This document shows, piece after piece, positions 50,330 to 58,218 of a stretch of 64,000 nt of DNA; within the stretch, counting starts at the first letter, position 1, and every line of letters starts with the position of its first letter. The notes under the pieces are model-generated. The model was given only the letters and a program-made list of their open reading frames with translations, was not told where the DNA came from and did not search any database. Source of the DNA: Deinococcus aerolatus (lineage in GTDB: Bacteria > Deinococcota > Deinococci > Deinococcales > Deinococcaceae). The position numbers and the translations under genes were made by a program. Where the stretch lies: the NCBI RefSeq assembly GCF_014647055.1, contig NZ_BMOL01000011.1, forward strand, positions 62,001 through 126,000, given 5' to 3'.

Positions 50330-50991
50330 TACTTCTTCCTCAGGTCGTCGTTCATTTTGCGTTCGGCCTCGTCGGGAAGGCCCACCAGCAACCCATCCAG
50401 CCCGGCGCGGTCCAGGTGGACTTCAGCGGCCAGGGCAGCCACCTCGTCCAGCTCATCCTGGGTGCGGTACTCGTAGTGGCCGGTCAGGGCGCCCGCCGCC
50501 TTGATCGCCTCGCTGATGCCCTGAATAAACAGCAGCACGAAACCGATGGGCAGCAATAGCTTGATTGGCCAGCGCAGCAACCCACCCGGATCAGAACTGC
50601 CCTCCTGAATGCCGTAACTCAGCTGGAACCACGGAATCGCCACCCACAGCACGATCACGCAGAACGGCAGCAGGAACAGCACGGTGCCGATCAGGTTAAT
50701 CAGCGCCCGGCGTCTGGGGGCCAGCCGTCCGTACAGCACGTCCACCCGCACATGCTCGTCCACGCTCAGCACGTACGCGCCGCCCAACAGAAAGATCACG
50801 CTGAACAGGTACCACTGCAGTTCCAGCAGGGAATTGCTGCTGAAGGCGGTGCCCAGATAGCGGTCGGCAAAACGTCCGAAGACGTTAAAGAGGCCCACGC
50901 CGATCATCAGCAGGGTAACCCCGCCGATCACGACTCCCAGCCAGGATGAAAAACGGTCTATTGCGCGCGCAAGTCCCAGCAGAGCTGGCAT
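50329..50991 (-). CDS. dctQ: TRAP transporter small permease (DctQ)
   Basis: 220 residues, four membrane helices. LLELQWYLFSVIFLLGGAYV and DEHVRVDVLYGRLAPRRRAL are the DctQ hallmarks (helix 2 end and the conserved loop). The C-terminal 60 or so residues after ALTGHYEYRTQDELDE form an acidic cytoplasmic extension. ATG 50991 has a GGGGTGGG ribosome site; the frame also opens 14 codons earlier. First gene of the permease pair; a TATACT lies about 80 nt upstream. Confidence 0.93.
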   Translation of the reverse strand: MPALLGLARAIDRFSSWLGVVIGGVTLLMIGVGLFNVFGRFADRYLGTAFSSNSLLELQWYLFSVIFLLGGAYVLSVDEHVRVDVLYGRLAPRRRALINLIGTVLFLLPFCVIVLWVAIPWFQLSYGIQEGSSDPGGLLRWPIKLLLPIGFVLLFIQGISEAIKAAGALTGHYEYRTQDELDEVAALAAEVHLDRAGLDGLLVGLPDEAERKMNDDLRKK

Positions 50992-51069
50992 TCCCACCCC
51001 TTTTGAACGATTCGCCTGCACTTTGCATTGCACGGTGAAACCGCTCCCTTAGAATTTGTTTACTTGCGG

Positions 51070-51075
51070 AGTATA
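51070..51075 (-). promoter_or_regulatory. -10 element (TATACT) of dctQM
   Basis: On the minus strand a TATACT identical to the dctP -10 lies about 78 nt before dctQ, again without a clear -35. This supports parallel control of both halves of the transporter. Confidence 0.45.
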
Positions 51076-51090
51076 CGTGTCCTGGCGCGG

Positions 51091-51474
51091 CTAGCGTTTG
51101 CGGCCCTGGCGGCCGGCCCGCCAGACGGCCCACATCAGCAGGGGCTGCAGCGGCAACCGGGCCCAGGCCACCCACGCGGGCACACCAAACTTCTGCGGCT
51201 CCTGCGCCATGTAGACGTTGGCGGGGAAGACGGCCAGCAGCAGAACCAGCAGCCCCCAGCGTGCGGCTGGCCGGGTGGCCGGGTGCAGCAGCCCCAGCCC
51301 GCCGGCCAGTTCTGCCGCGCCGCTGATCAGGGTAGCCGCCTGGGCGGGCATAGGCAGGCCCGGCGGCACGATGCGGTCAAAGAACTGCGGCGCGACAAAA
51401 TGCGTGAGGCCTGCGGCGACGAACACGGCCGCCAGCGCCAGCACGCCGGGGGTGGGACGGGGAGATTCGAACAT
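51091..51474 (-). CDS. DoxX-like small membrane protein
   Basis: 127 residues, four hydrophobic helices. LAAVFVAAGLTHFVAPQFFD and ISGAAELAGGLGLLHPATRP match the DoxX/DoxX-like pattern, with the conserved polar positions in helices 1 and 2. The C-terminus is basic (WRAGRQGRKR). Function in the family is poorly defined. ATG 51474 was chosen; a TACAGT lies 5 nt before it, so the transcript may be leaderless. It is independent of the TRAP genes, which have their own -10. Confidence 0.8.
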   Translation of the reverse strand: MFESPRPTPGVLALAAVFVAAGLTHFVAPQFFDRIVPPGLPMPAQAATLISGAAELAGGLGLLHPATRPAARWGLLVLLLAVFPANVYMAQEPQKFGVPAWVAWARLPLQPLLMWAVWRAGRQGRKR

Positions 51475-51505
51475 GTTCCACTGTAGCGGCACGGGCGCAG
51501 CAGAC

Positions 51506-51534
51506 GGGGCCAGGAGATTTCGCCTCCTGGCCCC
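51506..51534. repeat. Perfect 11-bp-stem hairpin between two small genes
   Basis: GGGGCCAGGAG (51506-51516) and CTCCTGGCCCC (51524-51534) enclose a 7-nt loop, 31 bp beyond the stop of the small charged-protein gene. There is no T-run; it is probably a transcription-end or mRNA-stabilising structure. Confidence 0.6.
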
Positions 51535-51564
51535 ATGTTGAACGTCTCTGTGTGGCTCTGATTG

Positions 51565-51786
51565 TTAGCCCTGCTTGGTGGCCGGCACCGAACGTGCCTC
51601 TTCGACGTCCTTCTTCTCTTTCAGGCCGTCGTGCTCATTGTTGCGGGCTGCGTTGGCCTCGCGGTCGTTGTTGCCCTTGAAAGAGGGTTTGCGATCATGT
51701 TCGATCTCGTGCACCTCTTTCTTGTTGCGGTCGTACTCCTCGGGCAGGCTGGTGTGGCCACTGTTCTTGTCGTCTTTGTCTGGCAT
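51565..51786 (-). CDS. Small, highly charged hydrophilic protein, function unknown
   Basis: 73 residues, rich in Asp, Glu, Lys, Asn and His, with no hydrophobic core: MPDKDDKNSGHTSLPEEYDR, then KEVHEIEHDRKPSFKGNNDR. It is probably intrinsically disordered. Third codon positions are strongly G/C, as in real genes here, which supports coding. Such proteins often act as desiccation or stress protectants in other organisms, but nothing proves it here. The start has no good ribosome site or -10 at leaderless spacing, so expression signals are unclear. A strong hairpin follows. Confidence 0.65.
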   Translation of the reverse strand: MPDKDDKNSGHTSLPEEYDRNKKEVHEIEHDRKPSFKGNNDREANAARNNEHDGLKEKKDVEEARSVPATKQG

Positions 51787-51868
51787 GCCGGTAGCCTGTC
51801 ATCTCCGCGTCCGGGCAGGGACAGGAGAAGCTCAAGCCCCATTTAGAGATGAAGGTGGGCTCAAGCCC

Positions 51869-52429
<561 letters not shown>

Positions 52430-52436
52430 GCCCGCC

Positions 52437-52442
52437 ATGCTA
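52437..52442 (-). promoter_or_regulatory. -10 element (TAGCAT) deciding the GTG start of dcd
   Basis: On the minus strand TAGCAT ends 7 nt before GTG 52429 and contains the alternative ATG within itself. Confidence 0.55.
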
Positions 52443-52612
52443 CGGCAAACCGGCGTGCCTCAGGCTTGTGGGAGGGCCGCGGCTGTTCCACTTCACCGCA
52501 GCGCACATCTGGAAGGTCCTGACCCAGCGTGACCTCCGTCCGCCGCCCTGGGTGCGCCTCCCACAGCGTGGAGGACGGGTGAGGAACCCGCGTGGCCCGG
52601 CTCCATCGGCAG

Positions 52613-52642
52613 TTGACCCCCCGCGCCCGCCGCCGTTATACT
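52613..52642 (+). promoter_or_regulatory. tRNA-Gln promoter
   Basis: TTGACC (52613-52618) and TATACT (52637-52642) are 18 bp apart, 35 nt upstream of the mature tRNA 5' end. This is a near-consensus pair. Confidence 0.75.
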
Positions 52643-52676
52643 TCTGTCCGCCGCGCCGTGAGGCCGGAACAACCGT

Positions 52677-52750
52677 AGGGATATGGTGTAATGGCAGCAC
52701 AACAGATTTTGGATCTGTTTGTTCAGGTTCGAATCCTGGTATCCCTGCCA
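52677..52750 (+). tRNA. tRNA-Gln (anticodon TTG)
   Basis: 74-nt cloverleaf with encoded CCA. The acceptor AGGGATA pairs with TATCCCT, the anticodon stem ACAGA/TCTGT encloses loop TTTTGGA with anticodon TTG, and the T-loop is GGTTCGAATCC. The weak first pair (A1-T72) and discriminator G73 are typical identity features of glutamine tRNAs. Confidence 0.97.
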
Positions 52751-52764
52751 CAACCGCGACAGGC

Positions 52765-52796
52765 AGCCTCCGCTCAGCTCGGAGGCTGTCCTTTTT
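52765..52796 (+). terminator. Intrinsic terminator of tRNA-Gln
   Basis: AGCCTCCG and CGGAGGCT form a perfect 8-bp stem with a 7-nt loop, then C and TTTTT. Confidence 0.88.
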
Positions 52797-52986
52797 GTGC
52801 TTACCCACGTCACGTAGGGTCTCATGAAACCCAACGTCAGCTTCCTCACCTTCAGTCAGCTGGCCTTCACCGGGCGTCAGGCAGCGGGGCGTAGCGTGGA
52901 CACACAAGCAGGGCGCGCCGCGAAAGCGTGCTGGGAGCCCTCCCGGCGCAGCGGACACGCGGACTGCCTTGACCCGGAGGTCCGAC

Positions 52987-53595
52987 ATGATTTCATTTAA
53001 TAAGCCCGCCTTGCTGCTCGTCGTCTCCGCCGCCCTGCTGGGTGTGGCCGCGCCTGCACTGGCTGCGCCGAAGATCAGCGCCCAGAGCATCATCGTCAAC
53101 CCGGTACCCACCACCCTCAGCGCCCGCGTGTGGGTAGACCGTGACCGCAGCGGCACACAGAACCCCAGCTACCGCATTGGCGAGCGCATCACGCTGTACA
53201 CCAGCGTCAACGAGAACGCCTACGTCTACCTGTTCAACGTCAACCCGGACGGCAGCACCGACCAGATCCTGCCCAACCGCATCAGCGCCAGCAACTACGT
53301 GCGTGCCGGGCAGACCCGCGCCTTCCCGGCCAGCGGCGACCGGTTCACCTTCGATGTGGCTGGTCCCCACGGCCTGAACCGCGTGCTGGTGATTGCCAGC
53401 CGCCGTCCCCTGAGCCTGTCGGAGCTGAGCAGCTACCAGAACGGCGGGAGCTTTGCCACGGTCAAGCCCAGAACCAGCGAGGGGCTGGCCCAGGCGCTGA
53501 GCATCGTCGTCGATCCGGTGCCCAGTCCGGTGGTGCAGCCGGTGCCGCAGACCGACTGGATCAGTGACACGGCGTACTACACCGTCGTGTACTAG
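52987..53595 (+). CDS. Secreted DUF4384 domain protein
   Basis: 202 residues. The signal peptide (about 1-26, [20 protein letters not shown], cleavage after ALA) leads to a beta-rich domain with [40 protein letters not shown] and [10 protein letters not shown], which match DUF4384. In other bacteria this domain is a module of secreted or signalling proteins; here it stands alone. The C-terminus is Pro/Val/Gln-rich and ends in a Tyr-rich tail (DTAYYTVVY). GGAGGT precedes ATG 52987. A long hairpin follows. Confidence 0.85.
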   Translation: MISFNKPALLLVVSAALLGVAAPALAAPKISAQSIIVNPVPTTLSARVWVDRDRSGTQNPSYRIGERITLYTSVNENAYVYLFNVNPDGSTDQILPNRISASNYVRAGQTRAFPASGDRFTFDVAGPHGLNRVLVIASRRPLSLSELSSYQNGGSFATVKPRTSEGLAQALSIVVDPVPSPVVQPVPQTDWISDTAYYTVVY

Positions 53596-53609
53596 GGTTC
53601 AGGTGTGGG

Positions 53610-53647
53610 GTGGGGCGGGTGGGCCAGAAACGGCCTTCCCGCCCCAC
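53610..53647 (+). terminator. Long hairpin after the DUF4384 gene
   Basis: GTGGGGCGGG (53610-53619) and CCCGCCCCAC (53638-53647) are perfect arms, with an inner GGCC/GGCC stem. No T-run follows, so it may be a factor-assisted or weak terminator. Confidence 0.6.
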
Positions 53648-53846
53648 TGCGGTCGGTGCGTGCCGGACTGGAGATGGGGCTTGCTGCTCCACTCCCTCCT
53701 GGGGCGGTTCGGCGGGTCTGCAGCTGGGCGCATGTGGTATTAATTTTCTGTTAGCGTCCCGCTGTCTAGGGTCTGACGAGTCGTAAGATCCGGCGCGGAG
53801 ACCGGCAGAATCCTGCAGGCCGCCGCACCACATTCTGGGAGAAGTT
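53648..53846. other. Intergenic region before the O-antigen-ligase unit
   Basis: Contains an AT-rich patch at about 53736-53756 and a TAAGAT (53786-53791), possible promoter parts without a convincing -35. A GGGAGA site precedes the small ORF at 53847. No further gene seen. Confidence 0.4.
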
Positions 53847-53966
53847 ATGTCTGCAAGTCGTTCGCCCATCCAGTCCCACAACGGCATGTCACGGGCCGCA
53901 CATCTGCCGCTCTGCCGCCCCCCGTTTCAGCGTGTGGCGGGACTGCCCACACCGGAACGTCCATGA
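53847..53966 (+). CDS. Candidate 39-residue leader ORF coupled to the ligase gene
   Basis: ATG with a GGGAGA site upstream and 39 codons. The stop TGA overlaps the ATG of the next gene (ATGA), the same coupling seen in real operons of this window. The peptide is Arg/Pro/Ser-rich with no hydrophobic segment (begins MSASRSPIQSHNG). It could be a translational leader or chance. The alternative is that the ligase gene simply has a long untranslated leader. Confidence 0.35.
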   Translation: MSASRSPIQSHNGMSRAAHLPLCRPPFQRVAGLPTPERP

Positions 53967-55501
53967 AGTCGGTACCTCTGCGCGCTTCCGGGCGTGACCC
54001 CCGGTCCCCGGCCCCCGCCGGCTGGGCGGTGTGGCTGGCGCTGCTGGGCGCGGCCCTGCTGGTGGGGGTGCTGGCCGCCGAGCAGCCGCTGCTGGCCGGG
54101 GCGCTGACGGTCCTGATGGTGCTGTTCGCGGGCCTGACGCGCATGTGGCACCGGCTCTCAGAACTGGCCCTGGGTTTTCTGGGCGTTTCGCTGGTCGGCT
54201 ACGCCTTTCTCGGAAAGGGTTACGCGTACATCGGGGTGCCGCCTCTGTTCGTGGGCGAGATTGCGCTGGCCCTCGGGCTGCTGGCCCTGCTGCGGGTGGG
54301 CGCGACCGGCATCCGTCACCACCGGGGTCTGCTGGCGCTGGTGTACGTGTTCATGTTTATTGGTCTGATCAACACGGTGCCGTACATCAGTCTCTACAAA
54401 ATCGATGCCCTGCGTGACAGCGTAACTTGGCTGTATGCGGCCTTCGCGCTTATCGTAGCTGGGCTGTTGCTTCGCTTAAATTGGTTGGAACGTGTGACTC
54501 AGCAGTACGCCCGCCTCATCCCATGGTTCCTATTCGCCGCGCCCCTGAGCTTCATCGTTTACAAACTGTTCAAAAACGGTATTCCAGCGTGGCCGGGCAG
54601 CGATACCCCACTGCTGTATCCCAAGGGGGGTGACATCGGGGTGCATCTGGCGGGCATTGTGGCTTTCTTGCTGCTGGGGCTACATCATCACTTCAATGTG
54701 TCGCAAAGCCGCCGGAGCTGGCACGAATGGCTATGGTGGAGTCTGATTGTGTTGGGCGTCCTGGCGACGTCCGAGAGCCGTGCCGCGACGCTGGTCATCA
54801 CCGCCAGCGGGTTGCTCATTGTTCTGCTGCGCCCGCGCAGCGGCTGGGGTCGGCCGTTGTATCTGGTGGCCGTGGTGCTGACACTGCTGGTTGCCACCAA
54901 CTTCAGCGTCAATCTCGGTGGCCAGCGCGATATCTCCGCCGAAGGGCTGTTGCTCAATGCCCAAAGCGTCGCTGGAGATTCCGGCTCGGACGTGCGCGAG
55001 GGCACCCGTACCTGGCGACTGAATTGGTGGAACGACATCGTGGACTACACCATTTACGGTCCATATTTCTGGACCGGCAAAGGCTATGGTATCAACTTGG
55101 CCGACTCTGATGGTTATCAGGTGAAACGGGAACACTCGCTGCGTAATCCGCACAACGGCCACATGACTTTCCTGGCCCGTTCCGGCGTGCCGGGTTTCCT
55201 GGCCTGGGTGGCGTTGCAACTGGCCTTCGGCTTCAGCCTGCTGCGTGCCTACGCCCGCGCCCGCGCCACCGGGCAAACGACCTGGGCCAGCCTGAATCTA
55301 TGGCTCTTCGCGTACTGGCTGGCCTTTCTGGTCAATGCCAGCTTTGACGTGTACCTGGAGGGGCCGCAGGGCGGCATCTGGTTCTGGAGCGTGTTCGGTT
55401 TCGGCCTCGCGGCCCTGGAAACCCAGCGTCGTCAGGCTGCGGCCCTCTCCGGAGCCCCTTCTACCACGGCCCCCCTGCCTGCCCCCCTCAAGGAGTTCTG
55501 A
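53963..55501 (+). CDS. O-antigen ligase / polymerase-like membrane protein
   Basis: 512 residues, about 10-12 membrane helices and one large loop (about 320-390) holding the family motif region RNPHNGHMTFLARSGVPGFL (H-N-x-x-x-x-x-x-A-x-x-G). WaaL/Wzy-type proteins transfer or polymerise undecaprenyl-linked glycans outside the cytoplasmic membrane. The codon use in the central part (about 54420-54780) is noticeably less GC-rich than its neighbours. It is coupled to a small ORF upstream and lies 3 bp before a WecG/TagA-type transferase gene, consistent with surface-polysaccharide assembly. Confidence 0.85.
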   Translation: MKSVPLRASGRDPRSPAPAGWAVWLALLGAALLVGVLAAEQPLLAGALTVLMVLFAGLTRMWHRLSELALGFLGVSLVGYAFLGKGYAYIGVPPLFVGEIALALGLLALLRVGATGIRHHRGLLALVYVFMFIGLINTVPYISLYKIDALRDSVTWLYAAFALIVAGLLLRLNWLERVTQQYARLIPWFLFAAPLSFIVYKLFKNGIPAWPGSDTPLLYPKGGDIGVHLAGIVAFLLLGLHHHFNVSQSRRSWHEWLWWSLIVLGVLATSESRAATLVITASGLLIVLLRPRSGWGRPLYLVAVVLTLLVATNFSVNLGGQRDISAEGLLLNAQSVAGDSGSDVREGTRTWRLNWWNDIVDYTIYGPYFWTGKGYGINLADSDGYQVKREHSLRNPHNGHMTFLARSGVPGFLAWVALQLAFGFSLLRAYARARATGQTTWASLNLWLFAYWLAFLVNASFDVYLEGPQGGIWFWSVFGFGLAALETQRRQAAALSGAPSTTAPLPAPLKEF

Positions 55502-55504
55502 ATA

Positions 55505-56368
55505 ATGTCGCTGCCTATCCCCTCCGATCCGCGCTCCGCCGCGCCTGCTCCGCCTGCTTCACCCGCCGTGGGGGCGTCTCCGCACCCTGCCCTGACCTCC
55601 CGCTCGATTCTGGGAATGCGGGTGGATGTCACCACCTACGCGGACGCCACGGCCAGGGTCATGGCCTGGGCGCGGGCGGGTCAGGGGCGCTACGTCTGTG
55701 CCTCCAACGTTCACATGGTCATGGAGACCAGCGACAGCGCCGAGTTCCGGGATGTGGTGAACGGGGCCGATCTGGTGACGTCCGACGGCGTGCCGCTGGT
55801 GTGGGCCTTGAAGGCGCTGGGGGTGCCACAGGCCGAGCGCGTGTACGGCCCCACCCTGATGCTGCACGTCTGCGAGGCCGCGGCCCGTGAAGGGGTGCCC
55901 ATCGCCCTGTACGGCGGTACGCCTGAGAGTCTGGAGGAGTTCGTGCTGTTCCTGCACGCCAACTATCCGGGCATCGAGATCGCCTGCCTGATCGCTCCAC
56001 CGTTCCGTCCCCCCACCCCCGAGGAAGACGCGTACTACACGCAGCAGCTGGTCGACTCCGGAGCGCGCATCGTGTTTGTGGGCATCGGCTGCCCCAAGCA
56101 GGAACGCTGGATGGCCGCCCACACCGGGCGTCTGGACGCGGTGCTGCTGGGCATGGGGGCTGCCTTCGACTTTCATACGGGGCGGGTCCGGCAGGCCCCC
56201 GCCGCCATGCAGCGGCTGGGCTTGGAATGGCTGTTCCGCCTGTTCATGGAGCCGCGCCGCTTGTGGAAGCGCTATGCCAAACATAACCCGCGCTTCGTGG
56301 GCAGGTTCCTGCTGCAACTGCTGGGCCAGAAGATCATTAACCGGGGGCGCAGGGCGAGCCGGGATTAA
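55505..56368 (+). CDS. WecG/TagA/CpsF family glycosyltransferase
   Basis: 287 residues, GT26 family. The conserved core is visible as YVCASNVHMVMETSDSAEFR, LVTSDGVPLVWALKALG, YGPTLMLHVCEAA, YGGTPESLEEFV, and the catalytic-type FVGIGCPKQERWMAAH with GMGAAFDFHTGRVRQAP. These enzymes add N-acetylmannosaminuronate or N-acetylmannosamine to lipid-linked sugars. The N-terminal 30 residues are Pro/Ala-rich. The C-terminus (RRLWKRYAKHNPRFVGRFLL) is amphipathic and membrane-associating, as in TagA. It forms a unit with the ligase-like gene. Confidence 0.94.
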   Translation: MSLPIPSDPRSAAPAPPASPAVGASPHPALTSRSILGMRVDVTTYADATARVMAWARAGQGRYVCASNVHMVMETSDSAEFRDVVNGADLVTSDGVPLVWALKALGVPQAERVYGPTLMLHVCEAAAREGVPIALYGGTPESLEEFVLFLHANYPGIEIACLIAPPFRPPTPEEDAYYTQQLVDSGARIVFVGIGCPKQERWMAAHTGRLDAVLLGMGAAFDFHTGRVRQAPAAMQRLGLEWLFRLFMEPRRLWKRYAKHNPRFVGRFLLQLLGQKIINRGRRASRD

Positions 56369-56419
56369 GGAAGGGCCAGGAACCCGCAATCGCTCTACCG
56401 GTGAAGGAGGTGGTCCAGA

Positions 56420-56827
56420 ATGCTGTCCGCACTTCTGACCGAATTGGCCCTGTGCAATCCGTCCTCGCCTGAAGAGGCGTGGAACGCTGCTGTCCAGATG
56501 CTTGCCGAGCAGGGTCTGGGGACGGCTTCCGGCCAGGTTAAAGGGTGCCCGCGGACGGCCTTTGTGGGACTGGCTTCACACGGCCTGATCAGTGGCTTCT
56601 CCGCTCCGTCTCCCAGACCCTTGAATCAAAATGCCCGCTATGCCCTGAGCGCTTACCGCCTGTAACTTGCTGACCACTGCTTGCTGAACCGCACGTCGGA
56701 CTGGTGGCAGGCTGTCGCCACCGAACGGAACATTGATCGCAAAGGGCACAACGGCGTGTTGAATGTCGTCAGTCCGCTGATTAAGCGCGGGGCCTCTGCT
56801 CCGGCTGCGGCGACACCTTTGACCTGA
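56420..56827 (+). pseudogene. DUF6979-like gene interrupted by an in-frame TAA
   Basis: The first 81 codons encode SPEEAWNAAVQMLAEQG and KGCPRTAFVGLASHGLISGF, which I recognise as DUF6979-like. After the TAA at 56663-56665 the same frame continues for 53 more codons with equally protein-like sequence (LADHCLLNRTSDWWQAVATE, then NIDRKGHNGVLNVVSPLIKR), matching the expected C-terminal half, up to TGA 56825-56827. A further frame after 56790 gives CSGCGDTFDLNSEGWVGPA, hinting at an additional frameshift. A GGAGGT site precedes ATG 56420. Function unknown. Simplest reading: a recently inactivated gene, or a sequencing error. Confidence 0.65.
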
Positions 56828-56887
56828 ACAGCGAAGGCTGGGTCGGGCCTGCCGCAGAAGATGACGTGCAGCCTTCTGCCGACGCTC

Positions 56888-56893
56888 TATCCT
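56888..56893 (+). promoter_or_regulatory. -10 element (TATCCT), leaderless antiporter gene
   Basis: TATCCT ends 7 nt before the ATG at 56901; the sequence CTATCCTTGAG is shared with the dnaE start region. Confidence 0.5.
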
Positions 56894-56900
56894 TGAGTCG

Positions 56901-58157
56901 ATGCTGACCGCCTTCGCCACGCTGCTGTGCGTCACGGCGCTGCTGGCGTATCTCAACGAACGCTTTGTCCACTTCCCCACCACTGTGGGCGTCACGCTGT
57001 CAGGGGCGCTGGCGAGCATCGTGCTGATTGCGCTGGATGCGCTGGGGCTGATTCCCGGCGTGCGCGGCTGGGCGGCGGAACTGCTCAAAACGCTGAACTT
57101 CACCAATTTTGTCCTCAACGGTATTCTGGCCGTGCTGCTGTTCGCGGGTGCATTAAGTCTGGACGCCCGGCAACTGCTGCGCCAGCGTGGCAGCATCCTG
57201 ACCCTGGCCTTTCTCAGCACGCTGATCAGTACCTTCCTGATCGGCTTCGCGGCGTATTTTGTCTTTAGGTGGGTGGGCCTGGATGTGCCGCTGATCTGGG
57301 CGCTGCTGTTCGGGGCGCTGATCAGCCCCACCGATCCGGTGGCGGTCTTGGATCTGCTGAAGCGGGCCAGGGTTCCGGCCAGAATTGAGACGCTGATTGC
57401 CGGAGAAAGCCTGTTCAACGACGGCGTCGGCGTGGTGATCTTTCTGGCCCTGGCCGGCATTGCCGGCAGCGGTGGGCGGCATGACGGTGATGTGGGCGCG
57501 TTGGACGTCCTGGTCCTGTTTCTGCGAGAGGCGGGCGGAGGGCTCCTGTTCGGGGCCGTGCTGGGTATGACGGGCTACCGCCTGCTGCGGAGCATCCACC
57601 AGCACGCCGTCGAAATTCTGGTCACGCTGGCCGTGGTGGTGGGCGGCTACGTGGCCGCCGCGGCGCTGGAAATCAGCGGTCCGCTGGCGATGGTGGTGGC
57701 AGGTCTGGTGATCTCGGCCAACCGACAGGAGGTGTTCGGCGAGGAAACCGGGGAACTGGTGGAGAGCTTCTGGGAGACCACCGAACAGGTGCTGAACATT
57801 CTGCTGTTTGCCTTTATCGGGCTGGACGTGCTGCTGACCCGCACCACCGGCGCGCAGCTGATCGCCAGCGCCGTGCTGATTGTCGTGGCGCTGGCCGCCC
57901 GCTGGATCAGTGTCGCTCTGCCTTTCGCGCTGGTCCGTGCCCGCGAGGGCTACGGTGCGTACACCGTGCGGCTGCTGACCTGGGGCGGTCTGCGCGGCGG
58001 CATTGCCATCAGTCTGGCCCTGAGTCTGCCTGCCAGCCCGTACCGTACGCATATCGTGACCGTGACCTACGCCATCGTGCTGTTCACGATTGCCGTGCAG
58101 GGACTGACCATTCTGCCGCTGGTCCGCAGGGCCGCCGCCGCCAGCCCGGACGCATGA
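56901..58157 (+). CDS. Cation:proton antiporter (CPA1 / NhaP family)
   Basis: 418 residues, about 12-13 membrane helices. Ion-binding motifs of CPA1: SPTDPVAVLDLL (T-D-P unwound helix) and GESLFNDGVGVVIF (Asn-Asp pair), and the conserved arginine region LTWGGLRGGIAISLALSLP. There is no large cytoplasmic tail. Probable role: Na+/H+ or K+/H+ exchange for pH and salt homeostasis. ATG 56901 follows TATCCT by 7 nt. Confidence 0.93.
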   Translation: MLTAFATLLCVTALLAYLNERFVHFPTTVGVTLSGALASIVLIALDALGLIPGVRGWAAELLKTLNFTNFVLNGILAVLLFAGALSLDARQLLRQRGSILTLAFLSTLISTFLIGFAAYFVFRWVGLDVPLIWALLFGALISPTDPVAVLDLLKRARVPARIETLIAGESLFNDGVGVVIFLALAGIAGSGGRHDGDVGALDVLVLFLREAGGGLLFGAVLGMTGYRLLRSIHQHAVEILVTLAVVVGGYVAAAALEISGPLAMVVAGLVISANRQEVFGEETGELVESFWETTEQVLNILLFAFIGLDVLLTRTTGAQLIASAVLIVVALAARWISVALPFALVRAREGYGAYTVRLLTWGGLRGGIAISLALSLPASPYRTHIVTVTYAIVLFTIAVQGLTILPLVRRAAAASPDA

Positions 58158-58218
58158 ACCGACGCTGATTGGAGTGTCCATCACATTGGTGGCGGCCCAC
58201 AGGCAGCCCAATACCCCC

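Noticed and set aside
52824..52999. 58-codon ORF starting [12 protein letters not shown]
   Set aside because: No ribosome site or -10 at leaderless spacing, runs into the next gene's signal peptide, and the later part looks random.
53745..53780. Possible third copy of the gntR/nrtR element (GTTAGCGTCC ... TGTCTAGGG)
   Set aside because: Only partial match, wrong spacing between the two parts, and no minus-strand gene that it could serve.
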